Positions 1-5,000 of a stretch of DNA of 6,066 nt are shown one piece after another. This stretch comes from Elusimicrobia bacterium CG08_land_8_20_14_0_20_44_26. GTDB taxonomy: Bacteria; CG03. Numbering within the stretch: position 1 is the stretch's first letter; every line of letters starts with the position of its first letter. The stretch covers positions 1-6,066 of the forward strand of contig PEXM01000051.1 of assembly GCA_002779055.1 (NCBI GenBank). Direction: 5' to 3'. A program made the position numbers and the translations under genes. The notes beneath the pieces were generated by a model, which was given only the letters and a program-made list of their open reading frames with translations, was not told where the DNA came from and made no database searches.

Positions 1-20
1 TTTTTATTTTGTCCGGTCAT
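1..20 (-). CDS. Start of next Tad-locus gene, partial
   Basis: Only the first six codons (MTGQNK) are inside the window; the gene continues past the left edge. The ATG overlaps the TGA stop of the TadE-like gene as ATGA, and a good Shine-Dalgarno (GGAAGG, 6 bases before the ATG) lies at the end of that gene, so translational coupling is likely. The Gly-Gln pair right after the start resembles the basic/GQ leader of prepilin-like proteins. A second TadE/TadF/TadG-type pseudopilin is therefore plausible from position, but six residues cannot prove it. Confidence 0.5.
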
Positions 21-481
21 TCTACGCCTTCCGGAAGTTCGTTTTTCATCGCCCTCGCCGAGGCGGCAAGCGGTATGACCGCCGTTTTCATAAACATCGG
101 TTTGAAGAAATATCTCACGGTGCATTCAACGATTTTTATTTTTCTCTGGCTTGCGCTTCCGATTGTGCCGGGAATCCCGATGGGGCGCTTTGAATTAACC
201 GTGCTGTCTGCTGTTGAAACACCGCCGTAATATCCGTAACCGTTGAGGCCGACTGTCCTGCCGATGACATAAGCCGCCGCAAGTTGAGCCGACTTTCCCA
301 CGGAGGCGGCGCGGGCGGCGGAATTAGCGGCGTCGTTCAGGGCAAACATCGTTTCCGCAATCATCGCAATCTGCATCACGCCGAAAAGCAGAGTCATCAA
401 AATCGGGAAAACCATCACCACCTCAACGAGTGATTGACCTTTTTGATTTTTGCCCCATCGTCGGCGGATTAATTTTTGCAT
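17..481 (-). CDS. TadE-like minor pseudopilin
   Basis: A 154-residue protein with the layout of TadE-family pseudopilins of Flp/Tad pilus systems. It has a short basic leader (MQKLIRRRWGKNQKG), a prepilin-type cleavage site after Gly15 (G|QSLVE, with Glu20 at +5), and then one hydrophobic segment (about residues 20-42). The helix after it is Ala-rich (AANSAARAAS), as is usual for TadE. The C-terminal 100 residues would be periplasmic and include a Gly/Tyr-rich patch (NGYGYYGG) and one Cys (120). In the family, the leader is removed by a TadV-type prepilin peptidase and the mature protein is needed for pilus assembly. The gene starts 5 bases after the upstream prepilin stop, with GAGG inside that gene's last codons as a possible ribosome site. 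It is the seventh gene of the operon and overlaps the next by ATGA. Function is assigned from motif and context, not close sequence identity. Confidence 0.8.
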   Translation of the reverse strand: MQKLIRRRWGKNQKGQSLVEVVMVFPILMTLLFGVMQIAMIAETMFALNDAANSAARAASVGKSAQLAAAYVIGRTVGLNGYGYYGGVSTADSTVNSKRPIGIPGTIGSASQRKIKIVECTVRYFFKPMFMKTAVIPLAASARAMKNELPEGVE

Positions 482-486
482 TTTGA

Positions 487-714
487 TTACGGCCTCATAC
501 CCATAACGCCCGTGCGGGCTCTTGCGATATCATTGTAATGAATGCGCGAGGCCGTCTGGTACATTTTGAAAACCCCGACGGCGACAAGCGCGCAGAGAAA
601 CATCGCAATAACGTATTCCGCAATTGCCTGACCCGTAGCTCCGCCAGCGGCGGACGGTATCGGGTCCTGACCCCTCTCCGTTTGAGACGGAAAATGACAA
701 ATCAAAAATAACAA
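487..714 (-). CDS. Flp-type prepilin with duplicated processing motif
   Basis: A 75-residue Flp-family prepilin, sixth and last of the tandem array. The processing motif is G28|QAIAEY, with Glu33 and Tyr34 at +5 and +6 as in Flp pilins, followed by a hydrophobic helix (about 30-49) and a short polar tail ending GVMGMRP. The start is TTG at 714, chosen because GGAGAGG sits 5 bases upstream; no ATG or GTG is available before the motif. The leader is oddly long and holds a second Gly-Gln pair (G15-Q16). The residues between the two GQ pairs are encoded by a 39-base insertion carrying a REP-like hairpin bounded by 8-bp direct repeats; removing it restores ERGQAIAEY, like the sister genes. Whether this leader is still cleaved normally is unknown. 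It could be an expressed variant pilin or a decaying copy, though the frame is intact. Confidence 0.75.
   Translation of the reverse strand: MLFLICHFPSQTERGQDPIPSAAGGATGQAIAEYVIAMFLCALVAVGVFKMYQTASRIHYNDIARARTGVMGMRP
627..673 (+). repeat. In-frame insertion with REP-like hairpin
   Basis: CCTGACCC occurs at 627-634 and again at 666-673, exactly 39 bases apart (13 codons). Between them lies GTAG (635-638), one base, then the perfect stem TCCGCC/GGCGGA with loop AGC (640-654). The layout is that of a small element inserted with an 8-bp target duplication, inside the leader of the minus-strand prepilin. The palindrome GGGTCCTGACCC (662-673) overlaps the right-hand copy. I see no transposase nearby; origin by insertion is inferred. 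Confidence 0.6.
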
Positions 715-729
715 ATGCGCCTCTCCGTT
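673..729 (+). repeat. 10-bp direct repeat (CCTCTCCGTT) pair
   Basis: CCTCTCCGTT is present at 673-682 and 720-729. Read on the minus strand the copies are AACGGAGAGG. The right-hand copy supplies the Shine-Dalgarno for the TTG start at 714, while the left-hand copy now codes for part of the prepilin leader. The 37 bases between them are A/T-rich and include a weak hairpin (TCCGT/ACGGA, 677-691). This may be a second small insertion next to the REP-like one, or a local duplication of the ribosome-binding region. Confidence 0.45.
720..726 (-). promoter_or_regulatory. Shine-Dalgarno deciding a TTG start
   Basis: On the minus strand GGAGAGG ends 5 bases before the TTG at 714. It is the reason for choosing this non-ATG start for the last prepilin of the array. 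Confidence 0.6.
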
Positions 730-731
730 AT

Positions 732-754
732 GTAGTGCGAGGATTTATCCTCGC
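732..754 (+). repeat. GTAG-headed REP-like hairpin
   Basis: GTAG (732-735), one base, then an 8-bp perfect stem GCGAGGAT/ATCCTCGC with a 2-base centre (737-754). It lies in the 75-bp gap between two prepilin genes (stop at 790, start at 714). No T-tract follows on either strand, so it does not look like a rho-independent terminator. The tetranucleotide foot plus hairpin is the architecture of bacterial REP sequences. In the transcript it could affect mRNA stability or processing between the two cistrons. Confidence 0.6.
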
Positions 755-789
755 TTAAATTATTCAAATTCCGATACGATAAAATCCGT

Positions 790-1008
790 CTATCTTGCGA
801 TGTTTCTCAGAGTATCCGCTCCTTTGTTGTAGCCCTTCTTTATTTTACCGCCGTACATTCTCACTCCGAACATACAGGCGAGCGCTATAAGAAATACCAG
901 CAGAATGTATTCAGTCATACCCTGACCGTTCTCGTCCGGAAAAAACTCCCGAAGAAAGAAACGGCAGAATTGAGAACTCAATCCACTCCGCCCTTTCGGG
1001 GCCGTCAT
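790..1008 (-). CDS. Flp-type prepilin
   Basis: A 72-residue small prepilin, fifth of the array. The processing site is G28|QGMTEY with Glu33/Tyr34, followed by the hydrophobic helix ILLVFLIALACMFGV and a tail ending NKGADTLRNIAR. Both the core and the tail are almost the same as those of the next gene upstream (1021-1182), so the two look like a recent duplicate pair. The start is uncertain. The ATG at 1008, 12 bases after the preceding stop, has no visible ribosome site. A TTG at 981 is preceded by GGAG and would give a 64-residue protein with a leader closer in length to its relatives. In Flp systems such proteins polymerise into a thin surface fibre after leader removal; any one paralogue may be a minor subunit. 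Confidence 0.78.
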   Translation of the reverse strand: MTAPKGRSGLSSQFCRFFLREFFPDENGQGMTEYILLVFLIALACMFGVRMYGGKIKKGYNKGADTLRNIAR

Positions 1009-1020
1009 TAAATTAAACGC

Positions 1021-1182
1021 TTATCTTGCCGCGTTTCTTAACGTTGATGCGCCCTTGTTGAATGCATTCTTCACTGTGTTTCCAAACACCTTAACCATAG
1101 CGTAAGCGAGAAGCGCTATCAAAAATACAAGAAGAATGTACTCGGTCATACCCTGCCCTCTTTCATCTCTCAAAAAACTCAT
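1021..1182 (-). CDS. Flp-type prepilin (53 aa)
   Basis: A 53-residue protein, fourth of the array and the most canonical Flp-like member: short leader MSFLRDERG, cleavage after Gly9 (G|QGMTEY, Glu14/Tyr15), hydrophobic core ILLVFLIALLAYAMV, then a basic tail ending NKGASTLRNAAR. The ATG at 1182 has an excellent Shine-Dalgarno (AAGGAGGAG at 1185-1193). It lies after a 59-base gap that holds a short GC palindrome (GCCGCGCGGC, 1203-1212). With the strongest ribosome site of the array and the shortest leader, it is the best candidate for the major pilin, which is an inference only. Confidence 0.82.
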   Translation of the reverse strand: MSFLRDERGQGMTEYILLVFLIALLAYAMVKVFGNTVKNAFNKGASTLRNAAR

Positions 1183-1184
1183 TT

Positions 1185-1193
1185 CTCCTCCTT
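1185..1193 (-). promoter_or_regulatory. Strong ribosome-binding site
   Basis: AAGGAGGAG on the minus strand, two bases before the ATG at 1182 (about 5 from the GGAGG core). It is the closest match to the anti-Shine-Dalgarno in the operon. Confidence 0.6.
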
Positions 1194-1241
1194 TTTATCC
1201 CTGCCGCGCGGCGGAATAAAAATAAACATTTTTCCTTTTGT

Positions 1242-1430
1242 TCAGTCGCCCCATGCGGATTCAACTTTATTGCCGGCTCCGATAAATCTGCCGCTCACGG
1301 TCTTGCCATACTGCTTGACCGCCAGATAAGCCGCAAGAGCTATCAGGAAAACAATAAGAATATATTCGGTCATGCCGGCTCCATCTTCACTGCTCCTAAA
1401 GTTACGCAGAAAAGAGAATTTTAATCTCAT
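1242..1430 (-). CDS. Flp-type prepilin
   Basis: A 62-residue protein, third of the array. The leader is MRLKFSFLRNFRSSEDG, with cleavage predicted after Gly17 (G|AGMTEY, Glu22/Tyr23). The +1 residue is Ala rather than the Gln used by its sisters. The hydrophobic core ILIVFLIALAAYLAV is followed by KQYGKTVSGRF and an acidic end (VESAWGD). The ATG overlaps the TGA of the preceding prepilin as ATGA. GGAGGA (1439-1444) lies 8 bases upstream inside that gene, so translation is probably coupled. Membership of the Flp family rests on the motif, size, single N-terminal hydrophobic helix and location in the array. Confidence 0.8.
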   Translation of the reverse strand: MRLKFSFLRNFRSSEDGAGMTEYILIVFLIALAAYLAVKQYGKTVSGRFIGAGNKVESAWGD

Positions 1431-1648
1431 TTTATAGTTCCTCCAAAACCGCCGAGTTTTCTGGCGGACTGAATAAGCGCGAGGTCAAGACACAAACCGA
1501 ATGCCCGCAAAACCTGTGCGGCGGCGAGAACAATAAGAAAAATCATAAGAATATATTCTGTCATCGCCTGCCCCTCGGTATCACGGATAAAAAGAATCGG
1601 GTCTTGACCGCTTTCACATCGGTAAAAGTTAAATCCTTTATCTTTCAT
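1427..1648 (-). CDS. Flp-type prepilin with long leader
   Basis: A 73-residue protein, second of the array. Glu31/Tyr32 define the main processing site G26|QAMTEY, followed by the hydrophobic core ILMIFLIVLAAAQVL and a tail with GLCLD and a Gly-rich end (KLGGFGGTIK). The leader is 26 residues and contains an earlier Gly-Gln (G14-Q15) followed by DPI, as in the last prepilin (487-714). The DNA around it shares 13 of 14 bases with that gene (ATCGGGTCTTGACC at 1596-1609, plus-strand reading). The ATG at 1648 was chosen, 8 bases after the previous stop, because its MKxK start resembles the first prepilin. A GTG at 1663 would add five residues and overlap the previous gene. No clear Shine-Dalgarno is seen for either. 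The gene end overlaps the next by ATGA. Confidence 0.75.
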   Translation of the reverse strand: MKDKGFNFYRCESGQDPILFIRDTEGQAMTEYILMIFLIVLAAAQVLRAFGLCLDLALIQSARKLGGFGGTIK

Positions 1649-1656
1649 ATTTAATT

Positions 1657-1821
1657 TTACCACTTACTTATGTTGTTTATTGCGTCAAGATACGCCTTAT
1701 TAACCACGAGATTGAAAATCCTCAGGCTGAATACCGCGCCGGCCAAACAGAAAATCATTAATATATACTCCGCGTCTGCCTGTCCACAGTTATCATCCCA
1801 TAAAAAAGACAAACCTTTCAT
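1657..1821 (-). CDS. Flp-type prepilin (54 aa), first of operon
   Basis: A 54-residue protein directly behind the operon promoter. The leader is MKGLSFLWDDNCG, with cleavage predicted after Gly13 (G|QADAEY, Glu18/Tyr19), then hydrophobic ILMIFCLAGAVFSL and a short tail ending NNISKW. It departs most from the others: Asp at +3, Cys12 next to the cleavage glycine, Cys25 in the helix, and almost no C-terminal domain. A minor or initiating subunit is possible. The ATG at 1821 overlaps the stop of an 8-codon leader frame as ATGA, with only a weak AGGG upstream, so expression may depend on translation of that leader. It was found by translating this stretch directly; its size and the shared motif support it as real. 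Confidence 0.75.
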   Translation of the reverse strand: MKGLSFLWDDNCGQADAEYILMIFCLAGAVFSLRIFNLVVNKAYLDAINNISKW

Positions 1822-1844
1822 ACACACCCTGCCGCAAATTGCAT
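1818..1844 (-). CDS. Possible 8-codon leader peptide
   Basis: ATG at 1844 opens a frame coding MQFAAGCV and ends with a TGA (1820-1818) that overlaps the first prepilin ATG as ATGA. GGAAGAG lies 8 bases before this ATG, a better ribosome site than the one before the prepilin itself. It begins about 15 bases after the expected transcription start. It may serve to load ribosomes for the first prepilin by coupling. It could also be chance, as very short frames are common. Confidence 0.35.
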   Translation of the reverse strand: MQFAAGCV

Positions 1845-1865
1845 TTTAATCACTCTTCCTTATTT

Positions 1866-1894
1866 ATTATAATATTTAAGTAAATTGATGTCAA
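1866..1894 (-). promoter_or_regulatory. Consensus sigma70-type promoter of the pilus operon
   Basis: On the minus strand TTGACA (1894-1889) and TATAAT (1871-1866) are separated by exactly 17 bases, a full match to the housekeeping consensus. Transcription should start near 1859, about 38 bases before the first prepilin ATG. No operator-like repeat overlaps it. The REP-like pair ends 20 bases upstream of the -35. Confidence 0.8.
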
Positions 1895-1914
1895 TAGTTA
1901 AAATGCGCAAATCT

Positions 1915-2010
1915 CATAATTTTGTAGAGGGGTTTTCTAACCCCAACAAAAAAACGCGCCTCATAAACCAATCGGGACTGGAAAGTCCCTCCTACATATA
2001 CAAAATTATG
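1915..2010. repeat. BIME/MITE-like element with two REP hairpins
   Basis: The ends are perfect 12-bp inverted repeats, CATAATTTTGTA (1915-1926) and TACAAAATTATG (1999-2010). Inside are two facing hairpins, each with a GTAG foot. On the plus strand, GTAG (1924-1927) precedes GGGGTT-TTCT-AACCCC (1929-1944). On the minus strand, GTAG (1995-1992) precedes GGGACT-TTCC-AGTCCC (1989-1974). A 29-base A-rich spacer separates them. This is the layout of a paired REP unit (BIME) and contains no reading frame of note. It occupies the space between the DHH-type gene and the pilus promoter and may act as a transcript 3' end for the former; no T-tract directly follows either stem on the minus strand. Confidence 0.7.
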
Positions 2011-2046
2011 GGACACTATTAATTTTTTTTCCGAAACTCCGAAAAG

Positions 2047-5000
2047 TTACGAAGTCAGACGGTCTGAAATATCCGCCGGAGGCGGGCTTATCTTCGTTAT
2101 CTTCCAGCCGCCCGGAGTTTCGTTTATGAAAGAGGCAAGACGGCGGCTCAATTCCGGAAAATCGGCGTCTCTCAGCCATCTCATATCGCGCGGAATGCGC
2201 CGGTTTCTTTTGGGCGTGGCAATCGCTATCCTCGAGGATCCCCCGTCTTCGTCCCATCCGATGCGACGGGCCATATCCGGTAAATCAAGACGCTCGCGGT
2301 CATCCAAAAAATTGTAGAGCACCATGCCGGACATTCCTCCCTGAAGGAAAAATATATAATCCGGTTTGTAATTCCTCGCGACCCGCTCTATTATCTGGGT
2401 TATACCGGGTTTGTCCTCCCCGTCGTTTTTTGATATGCGGGGCGCCTTTACAAGCGCCGCTTTGATTATTTCTTCCGTCACTGATTTTGTAAACGTGTAA
2501 AAAACGACGCCATATTTTATTTTGTCAAGCGCCCTCTCGTAATTTTCAGCGTAACCGGCCGCCTGCACGGGACAAACGCCGTCAAGTTCAAGAGACGGAT
2601 AGTATTCCTTTATCTTGCCGGCGATATAATACAGAAATTCAATTATATTTTTGTCACCCACTTTAAGCAGGCGTTTTTTCGGGAAACCTGGATTGGACGA
2701 GGGCTGACAGGTGGCGGCGCCTTTGTGGCCGCCGTCGGCTTTTGTGCCGATGTGCTGCATAAGCGTGCTCAGATTTATCGTCTCGTCACCGGCGTTCGGT
2801 TTTCTCGTCGTCATTATCTGCGACCCGTAGCAGTAAAAGAAATAGTCGGCGCAATATTTTCTGTCATAAAGAAGATAATTGATTGCCGAGGCCACGTTTA
2901 TTTTTGTTTCGCCTTTTTTGGCGTTTATAAAAGGAGAAAGCACCGCCATAATTTTTATGTGGTTTTCGGGATTGTTTGTGTAGAGTTTTTTTAAAAAAAG
3001 TTTCTTTTTCTCCGGGCGTTTCGGAGTCATAAATATTTTCTTTATCTTATCCGTAAAAAGCAGATTCTTGGAATAATCGCCGGCGGGCGGCGCCTTCAGC
3101 AAAGAGAGATACAACATATTCGTTTCGGTCCGCGGCAGGACAACCGCGAGCCCATCTTCGTATTCTTTAACTTTTTTGTCCCAGCCGGATGTCGTCATTA
3201 TATTTTCCAAATCTTTTTTGGAAGAAATTTCGGCAAGACGCGAAGTCATTTCTATCTTGTTAAAACTTGAGCCGATGAGTTTTGACAACTCAATTGCGAG
3301 AGCCCGGGCTTTTTCGTCCACCGAGCGGGGCCAGCACTTTTTCGGCAGATGCAGATCCTGGACATGAGCCATATCCTTCAGAAATTGAAGGCCGCCGTTG
3401 TCCCATCTTTTGCCTTTTATCCGCTCCTCGTAAATGAGGTCGGCTCCGCATTTTTTCTCGCTGTCGGACTCATCAATGCCGCGCGGTTTTGCATAAACCT
3501 GGACGTTTCCGATAATTCCTTCGCTTTTAAGGCGCATCAGAAGTTCAAAAACTTCCGGCGTATAGGGATGATGGTCGTTAATAGAGACGACATTCACGTC
3601 ATTTTCCTTTAAAAATCTGAACATCCTTTCTATAAGAGTCAGTGAAAGTTTCTGCGCCAGGCCGGCGGTGTCGCCGGAGGTCTTATCAAATTCCTCTTTC
3701 TCTCCCTCGTCCTCCGCGGGGAGATAATCCCCGCCGGCGGAAGATGAAGTTTCATCCGCCGCCTTACCGGGAAAAAGCATTACGTGAAGACCGTCATATG
3801 TGACATTGATTTGAAAATTTTCATCATCCGCCGACGGCATATATAAAGCGGAAGCAACGCCGTATTCGTCCGTTGCAACCGATGCTCTTTTTTCGCCGAT
3901 TTCGCATCCCGCCTCATCAAGTATTTTTCCTTTGCCTTTCCATCTCTCAAACGCAACATCAATTCCGCCGACCGCTCTTCCTGTGGCTTCCTCAATAAGC
4001 ATAACCGTAACGGGAAAACCTCCGCCCTTTTTTTTTGCGGGATGCCTGTAATCCCTCAAACCGTTTATCACTTTAACCGCTTCATCTATTTCTCTCAACG
4101 CCTCGTTAAGTTTTCCGTCGGCGTCGCCTATTATGCCGGAAGATTCGGCAACCTTTTTCTTCAAATCCGAGAACAGGTCAGTAAGTTCCCGGGCTATGGC
4201 GGATACAATACCCGAAAACGCATTCCTGTGCTTTTCGTCAAAAGGAAGTTCGCGCAGATCATCATACCCTCTCACAAGGAAGGAAACCGTCTCCGCCGCA
4301 AGAATCAACATTTCGTCAGTGTAGCCGATTCTCCCGCGGGAAGTGAGGTCATTATTGTGGGCTTCGTCAAAAGCGAGTATCTCTTCTTTTTTCTCCGCAA
4401 TCTCGGACATATCGTATTTAACGTCGCTCGTCATTAATTTAAGAATATTTTTTTTCGCAGAATGAAAACGCGCTCCCGCAAACGCATCAAGAATTGCCGC
4501 CTGAGCCGTTTCGAATTTTACTTTCTGAGTGCTTTCCTCCTTCACGGCAAACAAAGACACTTCGAGAAAAAGCCGGATAAGAGACAAAACGCAGTTCGCT
4601 ATTTTGAGGGCGGACACTTCCTTGTAATCCGTTATTTTGGAGACATAGTTGAAGGCCTCGTTGAATATCTGCTTCCGTTTGAAAGCGACGGCGGATGAAT
4701 TTTCCGTAATTCGGATTCTGAAATCAAAAAGATCTCTTGTGAATTTATTCAGGAGCACCGCCGAAGATTTATCGGGTATCCGAATGAGCTTTAGCCGCGC
4801 CGCAAAAGCGTCAACCGGAAAATCGGGTATATAAACATCGCATCCTTTGTGAACAGCAAGATGATTCAGACCTTCCGAATAGTTTATGAAATCATAATCG
4901 TAATCAGCGCCCGGAACCGGTTCTTTGAGCAGTTCTTTCTTAATCGCATTTTTTGCCCACACCGTATAAAACGCATTGGATGCGATTGTGTCGAGGTCGC

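Noticed and set aside
9..230. 73-codon plus-strand frame
   Set aside because: Antisense to the TadE-like gene, whose prepilin motif and operon position are convincing; no ribosome site or domain supports the plus-strand frame.
1203..1212. GCCGCGCGGC palindrome between prepilins 3 and 4 as attenuator or terminator
   Set aside because: The stem is short with almost no loop and lacks a T-tract, and it lacks the GTAG foot of the other hairpins; it may be chance.
1649..1663. GTG start for the second prepilin
   Set aside because: It would overlap the previous gene by 7 bases without a ribosome site; the ATG at 1648 gives a start more like its neighbours.
2011..2046. Possible rho-independent terminator after the DHH-type gene
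   Set aside because: On the minus strand the bases after the stop form only a weak TTTTC/GAAAA stem and are followed by an A-run, not a T-run, so there is no terminator signature.
2006..2257. Minus-strand 83-codon frame overlapping the end of the DHH-type gene
   Set aside because: It overlaps the coding end in another frame, has low-complexity Arg/Ser-rich composition and crosses into the inverted-repeat element.
4042..4437. 131-codon plus-strand open frame
   Set aside because: It lies wholly inside the large minus-strand gene and its translation has no recognisable domain; it is antisense shadow of a long coding region, as are the plus-strand frames at 2725-2994, 3349-3612, 4462-4698 and 4849-5235.
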